A model generated the notes under the pieces. The model was given only the letters and a program-made list of their open reading frames with translations, ran no database searches and was not told the DNA's origin. From Macrobrachium rosenbergii (Eukaryota > Arthropoda > Malacostraca > Decapoda > Palaemonidae), in assembly GCF_040412425.1 (NCBI RefSeq), contig NC_089755.1:53099298-53163297 (forward strand): a stretch of 64,000 bases of DNA. Direction: 5' to 3'. Positions 1 to 11,876 of this stretch are shown in pieces (position 1 is the stretch's first letter; each line of letters opens with the position of its first letter). The position numbers were made by a program, and so were the translations under genes.

Positions 1-265
1 CTCCTCCTCCTCCTCCTCCTCCTTCTTCTTCTTCACCTCCACATCCTCAGCCTCCTCCTCCTCCTTCTCCTCCTCACCCTCCTCCTGCTTTCCCTCTTCC
101 TCCTCCTCCTCCTCATCCTCTTCCTCCTCCTGGCCTCCTCCTCCTCCACCTCCTCCTCCTCCCCCTGCTTTCCCTCTTCCTCATCCTCATCCTCTTCCTC
201 CTCCTCCTCCTCCTCCTCCTCCTCCTCCTCCTCCTCCTCCTCCTCCTCCTCCTTCTTCTTCTTCT
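1..265. repeat. (TCC)n trinucleotide repeat, imperfect
   Basis: Almost pure pyrimidine CTC/TCC repeats with TTC interruptions. The open frame of glutamates on the other strand is a repeat artefact. Confidence 0.95.
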
Positions 266-550
266 TCATTTTGAGACACCAAGGCGCTCAAGTCTGTCCA
301 AATGATTAAGCCCAGTCACGCAGACAAATGCGTTAATGGTCTTCGCCTCTTTAAGTGATGACAGAAGCGCACCTGGAAAAGAGACGTGTTGATTGATTCC
401 TTTCTGTCGGTTCGATTCTCCGGACCCAGTTTTCTTGGGTCCTCTGGCCCTGAAAAATAACTTTAGCCGTTCGCAAATTCTATATAGAATCACCCCACAA
501 AAGCAAGAGTTTCATTAGAAAATACTTATTTTGACTTCATTACAGAGGCG

Positions 551-795
551 TTTTAGTTTTCTGCAAAAGGAAACTATTGTGCCGGCTTTGTCTGTCCGTC
601 CGCACTTTTTTCTGTCCGCACTTTTTCTGTCCGCCCTCAGATCTTAAAAACTATTGAGGCTAGAGGGCTCTCAGATCTTAAAAACTACTGAGGCTAGAGG
701 GCTGCAAATTGGTATGTTGATCATCCACCCTCAAATTATAAAACATACCAACTTGCAGCCCTCTAGCCTCAGTAGTTTTTAAGATCTGAGGGCTA
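551..795 (+). mobile_element. Fold-back MITE-like element, family A, copy 1
   Basis: It starts TTTTAGTTTTCTGCAAAAGG, has the CTGTCCGTCCGCAC motif, and contains a near-perfect hairpin: arms about 672-720 and 742-788 with a ~21-base loop. Inside, CAGATCTTAAAAACTA is duplicated in tandem (636 and 673). Shared sequence with 6063-6510 and 11507-11876 defines the family; this copy is 3'-shortened. Confidence 0.7.
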
Positions 796-1261
796 TTACT
801 AGGGACCTAGTAATAGCAACAGGCAGTGGGTCACAAAGGGGCACGCCAACCGGAGAGACCCGTCGGAGCGAGAGAAAGCGAGTCTCACGTATAAAAAAAG
901 AAATAAAAAAAAAAAATCGGCAGATCTCAAAATGGCGGCCTGGGTCTCGGTCTCGTCTGCACCTGTTAAATGGATCTCGTAATCCACCATCCTGGCGCAT
1001 TTTTCGTTATCCTTACTTCCCTGCTGGGGGCGGACGCAGAATACGTCCCCGCTGCTTCGTATTCAAGGGGCGCAGCATCACCCGGGCCGCAATATTGTTG
1101 TTTTTGTTTTTTTGTTGTTCTTTGTTTTAGGGCGAGGGAGGGGTGGGGGTGCGGGGGGCCAGGATTGGCTTGGGTTGGGATGGGGTTTCGACTGAAAGGG
1201 GATAAAGCAATATTGTTGAGGTTTCCACGTTAGCTCTCATGCAAAGAAAACAGAACAACAA

Positions 1262-1268
1262 TAACAAC

Positions 1269-1355
<87 letters not shown>
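1262..1355. repeat. (AAT)n microsatellite
   Basis: Near-pure AAT/ATA repeat with a single ACAATA break. (TA)n follows at 1425-1505 and another (AAT)n at 1580-1678. Confidence 0.95.
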
Positions 1356-1356
<1 letters not shown>

Positions 1357-1423
1357 GTGAAGAAATCACAGTGGTGTAAGTGCCAGTATATCTTAAAAAA
1401 TAGTTTATATATATATGTACAGA

Positions 1424-1424
<1 letters not shown>

Positions 1425-1505
<81 letters not shown>
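1425..1505. repeat. (TA)n microsatellite
   Basis: About 40 uninterrupted TA units. Confidence 0.95.
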
Positions 1506-1507
<2 letters not shown>

Positions 1508-1577
1508 ACACAAAATTGACACAAAATTGTGAATTTCTTCACAATTTTAGTTACTCACTGCTGTTATGAGATATTTG

Positions 1578-1678
<101 letters not shown>

Positions 1679-1713
1679 CTAAGAGATTCACAATTTCGTG
1701 AAAAACAATCTGA

Positions 1714-1882
1714 GTAATAAAAATCCGCAATTATATAGTAAATATATTACTATGTAAAATAAACCAAGGACTTTCGAACACTTGAACGGTGTTCCTCATC
1801 AGTGCTAACGTCAAGTGTGCGAAAGTGTTTGGTTTATTTTACATAGTAATATATGTACTATATAATTGTGGATTTTTATTAC
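1714..1882. mobile_element. Long palindromic element with a hammerhead-like core
   Basis: Two ~72-base arms (1714-1785 and 1811-1882) are nearly perfect reverse complements, with a ~25-base loop. The ends read GTAATAAAAATCC and its complement. On the minus strand, 1802-1771 reads CTGATGAG, then a GAACAC/GTGTTC stem, then CGAAAG. It sits directly after the (AAT)n tract at 1580-1678. Its arms share the TGTGGATTT terminus and a TTTCG motif with the palindrome at 17588-17754. Confidence 0.7.
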
Positions 1883-2330
1883 ACAATAATAATACAGTAA
1901 TAACAATAATACCCCTATACGTAAGGACAAGGCTTCCCAGCAACACGAGTCAGGTTTCTTGATATAAAATTCCAGCTGGTTCTTAACGTCTGCGAATCTT
2001 ACTGACACAAACTTGGCGAGAAAAAAAAATACATATTTTCTTTAAAAAAATACAACTTGAGCTAAAAGATGGTTGAGATTGCAGCCTTTGTCGTTGTGAA
2101 AAACGAACTTGTAGGCCGTACGATCCAATTTCCTAAAGACGCGGGAGGCTTGCAGAGATTACAAAGGAGATTGTCTTTTTTTTTTTTTTTTTTTTTCTTT
2201 TAGGCCAAAGTAATTAAAGTAATTCTTCGGCATGGACCGATTGTTTTATCTCTACAGGTTACATTGACGTATCCGTACTGTGCTGTTTTGAAGTTCGTTG
2301 GCCTCTTTCGAGTTCTTGATTGAAATTTAT

Positions 2331-2361
2331 TAAAATAATAATAGTAATAATAATAATAATG

Positions 2362-2398
<37 letters not shown>

Positions 2399-2427
2399 TG
2401 ATGATGATGATGATGATTATTTATCAC

Positions 2428-2468
<41 letters not shown>

Positions 2469-2522
2469 TATCATTATTTTATTATCATCACTATTATTAT
2501 TATATCACTTATTTTATACGTA

Positions 2523-2588
<66 letters not shown>
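2331..2588. repeat. (AAT)n-(GAT)n-(ATT)n compound repeat
   Basis: AAT and GAT units (to about 2415) are followed by long ATT runs (2427-2465 and 2525-2588). The two halves are complementary and could fold back. Confidence 0.9.
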
Positions 2589-3607
2589 ATGCTTTTCATG
2601 TGGCAAGAAAATAAAAATTCCATCGATTCTTATAAAAGGTCTAATTGTTTTTAGTGACGTAAATCAAAATTGTGCCAAACAAATCAAGAATTATACACGA
2701 AAAATAACGATACCCAAAATATCAGGATTTTATTTTGAGTTACAAAATCGCTTCGTGACAGAGAAAAAAAAAAAAGATGAATAGAAATCTCTGTCTCAGC
2801 CTACCTGTTTTGATATATTTATCAAATTGTCACCACATAGTTTGGGTGTACGCGTCAATTTGTTTTCCGTGTTGGGAAATTTTTGTGTTTTTAGATTTTC
2901 TACTTATTTTTATCATTTTCATAAGTATACTTCTTTACAGTAGATTTTATATTCCACACATTTTTTTTTATCTTGATGTTTATTTTGTATACATTTTCGT
3001 AATTCCGTAAGTATATTTTCTTTTGCATATATCTAGTTCATATTTTATACCTTTTTATATCTAAGATGTGCATATTGCTTGTACTTTTGTCATTTTGCGT
3101 TTCAAATTTCATACACATTTTTGTGTTTTTGTTTTATACATTTTACATTTCAATTTTTACAGTCTTTAGATTTCCACATTACAGTACTTATGTAACCTAA
3201 GTATTTTAAACTTTTATTTCATATTTTTTAAATTTTTATACTCGTATTTTATATGTATATTTGTATTTACATTTATTACAAGTTAAGTTGTAGTGAAACG
3301 TTACTTTTAAAAAACTAACAAAACGAACAATGACGAATAAAACAAACAGAAAAAAAAAGAAAAGTAAAAAAAAAAAAAAAACTTACATATAGATGGAAAT
3401 GAGGCATCAGCGCACCATTGAAAATAAAAAAAAACTTCTCTTGAACTCGAGTCAACTTCATTGAGAACTTCATAATGGGAAGGCAGTGCCATTAGGTGTA
3501 AAAACAAAAGAGCCCCGAAATTGGCCAGCCCGCCATTGTACCGCTGAAAGAGAATGTCGGCGATGTTTTAAGGTGTAATGAGTAGCCTTCCCTACGACGA
3601 AAGGTTG

Positions 3608-3676
3608 GGAGAGAGAGAGAGAGAGAGTATCCGAAATGAGAGAGATACGTTGGGGAGTAGGGTGTTTCCTGAAAGT

Positions 3677-3725
<49 letters not shown>

Positions 3726-3735
3726 TATCCAGACT

Positions 3736-3766
<31 letters not shown>

Positions 3767-3802
3767 ACGTAGGGAAGTAGAGGTGTTTCAAGAAGGTATA
3801 CT

Positions 3803-3841
<39 letters not shown>

Positions 3842-3889
3842 TTAGGCATAGGGTGTTTCCTGAAGGTGTAGAGACAATGAGAGAAAGAG

Positions 3890-3940
<51 letters not shown>

Positions 3941-4016
3941 GAGAGGAAGAACAATTGTTTCGTGGGGAAAGCCGAGGACCGAAAGTGCGAGAGGAGATCA
4001 GAGAAAGACTCAATCA

Positions 4017-4072
<56 letters not shown>
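3608..4072. repeat. Composite (GA)n array with a repeated spacer
   Basis: At least six (GA)n tracts are separated by short unique stretches. Three of the spacers share a GGTGTTTC.(T/A)GAA.GTAT motif (about 3660, 3781 and 3849). The long apparent open frames across it are only translations of the dinucleotide repeat. Confidence 0.9.
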
Positions 4073-4081
<9 letters not shown>

Positions 4082-4473
4082 CCACTGATGCAAAGTCCTG
4101 TGTAAGGCACTGAGACGAAATAAATGGGAATAAATGGGAACAGGGACAGGGACAGGGAGAAAGAGGGCTGGGAATTCCCTACTGAGGCAAAGCTTGCGTC
4201 GTGAGGGTGAGTAAGATAAAAGCGATGTCGACGCCATGGTGACGTCACAGGGATTTCTGTGTTGCAGCTCCCCAGTGCTAGGGACAAAACCAGTTTGGCT
4301 TATTAACCTTCAAGCAGGACGGAAGAGAGACAGTCGCCTTTTTTTTTTTTTATTACAGACGGGAATATGCGATAAGACGCATATATTCGGAAACTGTGAA
4401 AAGTTGTGACGGAAATCATACGACAGTGTGCCTTGCGTCCCTCTTCTTTTTTACTTTTCTCTTTCTCTCCAGT

Positions 4474-4750
4474 TTTTAAGGTTCTTTGAAGCGTGCCTTC
4501 GGCCCCTAGCTGCAACCTCTTTCATTCCCTTTACTGTACCTCCGGTCATATTTTCTTTCTCCCACATGCCTTTCCAACCCCTTCTAACAATTGTTCCATT
4601 GTGCAACTGCGAGGTTTTCCTCCTGTTACACCTTTCAGTCCTCCTTGCAGTCAATTTCCGTTTTAGCGCTGAATGACCTCATAGGTCCCAACGCTTGGCT
4701 TTTGGCCTAAATTCTATATTCCTTCTTTCCTTCCTTCTTTCCTTCCTTCC
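4474..4750 (+). repeat. Interspersed repeat family B, copy 1
   Basis: The copy runs from AAGGTTCTTTGAAGCGTGCC through GCTGAATGACCTCATAGGTC to CCTAAATTCTATATTCC, then a CCTT-rich tail. It lacks the 5' ~50 bases present in longer copies. The family has a tRNA-free, SINE-like size (~300 bp) and a constant 3' end; its true class is unknown. Confidence 0.8.
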
Positions 4751-5310
4751 TAGCTTAACTTCCTGCAGTTCTTTATTTTCCTTCTAAGCTAAAATTGACA
4801 ACTGGTTCTCGCTTGTCTCAAAGGAAGCTAAACGTAGACATTTCGTCATGATATCATTATGGCAATCATTAGTATTAATATCACCAAAAAAAATGATCAA
4901 TCATTACTTAAGGATAAATCAACAAAAAGAATAATGCACACAAACAAATAACACCTGAAGTGCAAATAAGAAACAAATAACACCTGAAGTGCAAATCAGA
5001 TTAAAAGAAGAAACATCCAATTGAAATGCATTTCCAGTTGTATACAGCATTAATCATAATCTCGGAAACGTTAATGCAATTACCTTTTAATCTGAGTTAA
5101 GTGTCATTAGTTCAAAAAATGCATTATGCGATTTACGTATATATATGTTTATATTTTTGTTATTAAAAGCCGTTGCAAAGTTTTTCCCTCAAGCGCGTGG
5201 CGTCGCTAATGGCTGTCAGTTTGCTAATATAAAATATAATATATTTGTGTGTGCGCGCGCGCGATTGTTTGTCTTCATTTTTTTGTTAATGTATGAATAT
5301 ATATGAATAC

Positions 5311-5739
<429 letters not shown>

Positions 5740-6062
5740 ATGCGTATATGTATGTCCTCACTTCTTATTTACATGCTCTGTCTTCGTCATACCTGGACGT
5801 TGTAAATCTTCATATCTTTTACACTGTTACTTTTACCGCCTCCTCGCAAGAGCAAGAAGTCGTGCTTCACAAGGCCAGCCGGATTTGCCAACAATTATAC
5901 TCCTACTAGTCTCAGATCCGTACAGAATATATAAATATTTATTTTGAGTTATCTTGGCTTTAAAAAAAATCTTTTATTTGTACTTTTGTGCAAATGGGAA
6001 AACTAAACGTTGAGGTATTTTCATTTTGTGAGATTTTATGGACGTGGCTTCGGTTTACACTT

Positions 6063-6510
6063 TTTAGTTTTCTGTAAAAGAAAACTATTGTGCCGGATTT
6101 GTCTGTCCGTCCGCACTTTATCGTGTCTGGGCCTTTTTTTGTCCGCACTTTTTCTGTCCGCCCTCAGATCTTAAAAACTACTGAGGCTAGAGGGCTGCAA
6201 ATTGGTATGTTGGTCATCCACCCTCCAGTCGTCAAACATACCAAATTGCAGCCCTGTAGTCTCAGTAGTTTTTATTTTATTTAAGGTTAAATTTAGCCAT
6301 AATCGTACTTCTGGCAACGATGTAGGTCAGGCCACCACCGGGCCGTGGTTAAAGTTTCATGGGCCGGAACTCATACAGCATTATACCGAGACCACCGAAA
6401 GATAGATCTATTTTCGGTGGCCTTGATTATACGCTGTAGCGGTCGTACGGAAAACTCGATTGCGCCGAAGAGACTTCGGCAGATTTTTTACTTTTTTTTT
6501 TCTTGTAAGA
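6063..6510 (+). mobile_element. Fold-back MITE-like element, family A, copy 2
   Basis: It begins TTTAGTTTTCTGTAAAAGAA and CTGTCCGTCCGCAC as in copy 1. The hairpin arms ACTGAGGCTAGAGGGCTGCA (from about 6180) pair with sequence at about 6245-6272. It continues with CACCACCGGGCCGTGG and ends around GCGCCGAAGAGACTTCGGCA, a block shared in inverse orientation with copy 3. Confidence 0.7.
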
Positions 6511-6785
6511 CCTGTACACAACTGGAACCTTACCCGGTAACTTTTTCTTATAAATATTCGCACGGCAAGATGTGAGTTCCGACGGAATGAATTCATTATT
6601 TAGATTCTTCAAAATAAAAAAAAAAACACGAAACGGAACACATTTCCTGTTCGTGTTTGTCCATCGAAAGGCAAAGCATCATAATTCCGTTTGGTTATTG
6701 ACAATTTATAAGTGATTGCGCGTAATACAACCGATGTAAATATTTTTGCTAAAATCTCGCCTGTGTCATGGAAACGTTTATATAT

Positions 6786-6786
6786 A

Positions 6787-6865
<79 letters not shown>

Positions 6866-6892
6866 CACAAATTATCTATATGTACATATGTA

Positions 6893-6963
<71 letters not shown>
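6786..6963. repeat. Pair of (TA)n microsatellites
   Basis: Tracts at about 6790-6857 and 6896-6963, with a ~38-base ACATATGTAT-rich spacer. Confidence 0.9.
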
Positions 6964-6967
<4 letters not shown>

Positions 6968-7684
6968 TACATACATGTGTGTGTGTGGATAAAAGAAACC
7001 AATTCCTACCGGTTATTTCTACAAAAGGACGAGAAAGATCCTGATATAAATAAAAAAAACTTCATTATGCTTCATGTAACTCCTCCAGCATGTTGGAATC
7101 GAGGCTACGATCGTTGATACTGAAGGGTTGTACTGTATTGTTTTGAAGGGACAACCTCCCAGAACCACCCTGATGACCACACCCAGGAAACATAAAGTTA
7201 AATTGTATTTTAAAACTGTGCATAGATCAGAAATCCAACAGTTCATGCTGATAGTCGTAGCGAGACAAATTTAAACGCCAGGTGGAACTTTTGCGTGGAA
7301 CAACATTCCAACAGTCCACGCGGAACGTCGCGAGTTGAACACTCGCTGATGGGTTGAATGGATGGCCATATTGGCGCTAAACGTACGCTTTTAGCAATGC
7401 CTCGGCCTCCATACATTCTGCTCTTTCCAGAGAGCGTCAGCATCCACCCCGTCCTGAGATGTCAAGATGCTACACGTCTCCCCTCCTGAACTTCGTGGAA
7501 TTCGGCTCTTGAATTCTATTCCTGATTCTGTTTTTCTTGACGTTCTCGACGTTTCTCAACAAGGCAAGGACAATGCTTCCTTTGAGGTTAAGCCTCGCCT
7601 TCTCGACCCTCCCTTTTCCTTTCCTTGCTTTTTCTGAAGGCCTGGTCTTGAAGCTGCCTAGTAACGGAGGACCTTCAGTCCTTT

Positions 7685-7690
<6 letters not shown>

Positions 7691-7752
<62 letters not shown>

Positions 7753-7756
7753 GTCT
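7691..7756. repeat. (CT)n microsatellite
   Basis: About 30 CT units ending in CTGTCTGTCT. Confidence 0.95.
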
Positions 7757-8663
7757 AGTAATCTTTCCGGCCTGAGACAGGTCGTATTAGCTACCAACTT
7801 TTTTGTCAGCTGTAACGGTCAATCAATCCCGAGGTTTTTCGTCCTACTCTCGAGTTATTGACGTGGCTTTTGTTCCTCGGATGTTGCGGCTGGAGTTTTC
7901 TTTCAGGCGGATCCATCAAGCAGATTTTGTTCTGAACCTTTGTTAGGAGACATCTCTAAACGTTTCGTACCTCGAGGAACGGCGGGGCCCGCCATCTCTT
8001 GGGCGCGTTCGATTGGGGTCTTCTCGTCGTTTGTCTGGCGCGTTCTGTTGATCGTCCTTCTTACTTTATCATTGCACGTACTTCGTCTCTGTTATTATTG
8101 TTGTTGTTATCTTTGCACTCAAGGGGCTGATCCGAGGGATTTATTTCTGAATGATGGATGAGACTTAATCAGAAAAAGTTGGAGGAGTTGAACAGCTAGG
8201 TGGGAAGAGACAGACTGGAAAGCATGAAAAGTAACAGCAGAAAGCAACTTATTGGCCTCTGCGTTTTAACTCGTGCAGCTGCTATCTGTTTTAAGTGAAA
8301 ATATTCATCACTGATACTAGAACAAAGCGATGTTTTCTTTTGTTTAAGGCTAATTAATACAAATTTAATGTTGGTGCAGTATCATGAACGTCCTTTGTAT
8401 TGTCAAAAGATAAATAAAGCAAAATAATGAAATATGTAAACGACAACAGGGCATGCTGGCTGTAAATACTTGAATAGGCAATTTTAAGCATAATGGCCAT
8501 TTTCACGGGAAATTCAAAGTTGCTTCGTAGGTGCCTACCACAGTTCTCTTACCTGCCATTAAAATATTTCCTTTCCCAAAACTCTTCCGTTCCTTGTTCC
8601 TTCCCTGTCCTAGTCTTCAGGGCCAAGGTCTAGGTCAGATCTCGTCTGAAATGTCAAGTCGTT

Positions 8664-8773
<110 letters not shown>

Positions 8774-9220
8774 TCAGCTCAGGGCCATATACATGGAATA
8801 TACAAATACAATACACACAATCTAGATACATACGATAACATGATAAAAATAATAACCGGTTGCTGAAGAAGTACCGTAGAAAAATAGAATTCATCACAAT
8901 GGTAATGACAGTAATTATATGGAGAATAATAGTAGATAAAATATTGAAAATGATAACTATAAAAAATACAGATTGCAGACGATTAATCCCCAGCTAGGGA
9001 GCTTAGGTGGTTACAGTATTAGGCGTTATTATCTTTTGATTCAATGCAAATTCCTAAGCGTCTTACTGAACCAACTTTGCATATTGTAACAATACCAAGC
9101 CCAAAAAAGTTTTTTTTTCTCTTATTGTCGTGACAGCTGAGAATTTAATAACCGCTTGAACTGACTCTCCTGCCAATACGATAGCCATACGATACCCCCA
9201 AGCGTCGTTCTTACCTTTTT

Positions 9221-9505
9221 TAAGTTCCTCGCTGGGTGCGCGGGTTCCGTTCTCAGCTACCACTCAGTTGGTCGCGAGTTCGAATCTCCGACCGGCCAGT
9301 GAAGAACAAGAGGAATTTGTTTCTGGTGATAGAAATTCATTTCTCGCTATAATGTGGTTCGGATTCCACAATAAGCTGTAGGTCCCGTTGCTAGGTAACC
9401 AACTGGTTCTTAGCCACGTAAAAATAAATCTAATCCTTCGGGCCAGCCCTAGGAGAGCTGTTAATCAGCTCAGTGGTCTGGTTAAACTAAGATATACTTA
9501 ACTTA
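9221..9505 (+). mobile_element. tRNA-related SINE with conserved 3' domain
   Basis: A polymerase III B-box-like GAGTTCGAATC (9276-9286) sits in a tRNA-like head. A body with TTCTTAGCCACGTAAAAATA follows, then the tail block CCTTCGGGCCAGCCCTAGGA, GTTAATCAGCTCAGTGGTCT and GGTTAAACTAAGATATACTT. The tail is the same as the isolated copy at 49843-49915, which suggests a modular SINE with a conserved 3' domain. I suspect the Nin-DC type known from decapods but cannot confirm it here. The A box is not clear. Confidence 0.65.
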
Positions 9506-9550
9506 CCTTTTCCTCTTTTTTTTTCAGAAAAGACCTTGCAAATGATGAGG

Positions 9551-9865
9551 TCCCCGTCGGTGGGGTAGCGCCGTCAGTGGACCTCACGTGGTACACTGTA
9601 GGCATTACTTCAGGGTCTTTGCAGCGTCCTGTCGGCCCCCTACCCGCAACATCTCTCATTCCTTTTACTGTACCTCCGTTCATATTGTCTTTCTTCCCTC
9701 TGACTTTCCACCCTCTCTAACAATTGTTTCAAAGTGCAACTGCGAGGTTTTCCTCCTGTTACATCTTTCAGACCGTCTTACTGTCAATTTCCGTTTCAGC
9801 GCTGAATGACCTCATAGGTCCCATCGCTTGGTCTTTGGCCTAAATTCTCTATTCTGTTCTATTCC
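9551..9865 (+). repeat. Interspersed repeat family B, copy 2
   Basis: Near full-length copy, beginning at the GTCGGTGGGGTAGCGCCGTC block and ending TTGGCCTAAATTCTCTATTC. It follows closely after the SINE at 9221-9505. Confidence 0.85.
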
Positions 9866-10209
9866 AATGAAGAGGTATGAAACAGTTAATCTGAACGCCT
9901 TTAATACTTCTCAGTGACTCTTTGAGACTGTGTATTTTATGTCAGTAACTACCATATTCTTTTTTCTTATTTGCTTATTATTCCATAGTTTTGTGACCAG
10001 AGACGTGAGTTGACAAAAAATCTATAGACGCTAGCCAAAAAATAAACAGATAAACAGAAATGCAAACATTTGCAGGGGCAATTAAAATTTTTAACGGAAT
10101 ATGTCAATATTTTCCTTCTGTTTTTGATCGCAGATTGCAAAAATATATATAAATATATTCGTCGGGAAATACATGAAATCTGTTCCGTATAACACACACA
10201 CAGACACAA

Positions 10210-10211
<2 letters not shown>

Positions 10212-10269
<58 letters not shown>
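10212..10269. repeat. (GA)n microsatellite
   Basis: Nearly pure, with one A insertion. Confidence 0.95.
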
Positions 10270-10698
10270 AAGCCCCATCTGGATGTACAATTCTGCAGGG
10301 TATGACTGACGTGCAACACTTGCTAAAGAGGGTGCTATTATCAGATTCAGAGGGTTTCGTGCGCATGCGCGGGTGGTGACATTATGCCGTAATATAATAG
10401 TTAAGATTCTTTCTGGCTGTCACCTTCATGGTACATTATTCGTCCGTTGCGTTTTTCTTCTTTCGTTGTAGTGAGCGATATTGCAATAATGCGATTTTGT
10501 TATTTCATTTTTATATTGACCTACCTATTTACTTATATATTTATTTATCTGTTTGTCTATTTATGCTATTTAACATTAATTTGTTTACTGTACTGTGATG
10601 TGACGCCAGATAACTTACAATCAATCAGTCACGCGTGGCCATTCTGTTTAGTGACAGCTTTAACTTTTGGCTTATTTTATAAGAGTGCAAGTACACTG

Positions 10699-10770
<72 letters not shown>
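10699..10770. repeat. (AAT)n microsatellite
   Basis: Near-pure AAT with one phase break, abutting the reverse transcriptase relic at 10815. Confidence 0.95.
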
Positions 10771-10771
<1 letters not shown>

Positions 10772-10814
10772 TTCTTTGCTAGTTTCCTTTGTCAGAACTT
10801 CTTTGTCAAAGATT

Positions 10815-10990
10815 AGGCTAACCAAGGAAGGCAGCAGGATCTCTGCAAAGGCTTTGGAAGCATCGAAGAAAGGAAAGTCGAGATATATGAAGGAACTGTT
10901 GAGCCAATTATCCTTTACGGAAGTGAATTGTGGATTCTGAAAGCGAATGAAATGATAGGGAGGGAAGCTCTCAAGTTTTTGTCTAGTAGA
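10815..10990 (+). mobile_element. Small RTE-like reverse transcriptase fragment
   Basis: One frame of the + strand reads KGFGSIEERKVEIYEGTVEP then IILYGSELWILKANEMIGRE. This matches the thumb-proximal block of non-LTR reverse transcriptases (KxxLYxGxVxPTxLYGxExW). It sits between an (AAT)n tract (10699-10770) and a long (TA)n tract (11032-11148), which obscure both ends. It is clearly a relic. Confidence 0.6.
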
Positions 10991-11028
10991 AACCTATTTT
11001 CATGTTTATGTAAAGATACGTACACTTG

Positions 11029-11150
<122 letters not shown>

Positions 11151-11306
11151 CTATATAACAAAGAACTCTGAAAGCTTAGATTCTTTAGTGTTTCGGTCAG
11201 TGAATCGCCACTGTTATTAAATAAGGGGTTCAAGTTAGCGTGTTTTGGGGTGGGCGAGTTTGAAGGCGAAGAGTCGGATTACGACAGAGGGGAATGGTTG
11301 GGAGGG

Positions 11307-11344
<38 letters not shown>

Positions 11345-11506
11345 TCCATCTTGCGGTTTTGGGAGACTCTGGGAGGAAGAAGTCACACCCCACCTACCGA
11401 TCACAGAAGCATTAGCCAGAATTAACTGGCTGAACTCAACGAATGAATGGAACTGATATGCTGTGAAGCGGGTTTTGTATCTTCTTGGCAACCGCTAAAA
11501 TAAAAA

Positions 11507-11876
11507 CAAGTAAAAGTAAATGCACCGAGGCTTCTTCGGCGCAATCGGGTTTTCTGTACAGCATATAATGCTGTATGAATAACTTTTGTATGAAACTCTC
11601 AGCCACGGCCCATGAAACTCAAGCCGGCCGTGGTGACCGATGATGTTGCGGAGCTAGACGCACGATCTTGGCTAACTTTAACCTTAAATCAAATATAAAC
11701 TACTGAGGCTACTGGGCTGCAATTTGGTATGTTTGATGATTGGAGGGTGGATGATCAACATACCAAAATGCAGCCCTCTAGCCTCAGTAACTTTCAAGAT
11801 CTGAGGGCGGACAGAAAATGTTCGGACGGGGAGACAAATAGCCATCTCAATAGTTTTCATTTACAGAAAACTAAAA
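11507..11876 (-). mobile_element. Fold-back MITE-like element, family A, copy 3 (reverse orientation)
   Basis: This is the reverse complement of copy 2: GCACCGAGGCTTCTTCGGCG near its start, GGCCGTGGTGACC, hairpin arms at about 11700-11730 and 11758-11790, then GAGGGCGGACAGAAAATG and AGAAAACTAAAAAG at the end. No coding capacity is seen. Confidence 0.7.

Noticed and set aside
33..269. Minus-strand poly-glutamate/arginine open frame
   Set aside because: It is a translation of the (TCC)n repeat only, with no non-repeat coding sequence.
3492..4287. Several long Ser-Leu and Arg-Glu frames on both strands
   Set aside because: All are (GA)n/(CT)n read in different frames.
9241..9300. tRNA gene suggested by a B-box
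   Set aside because: No clear A box, no cloverleaf, and it continues into SINE body and tail.
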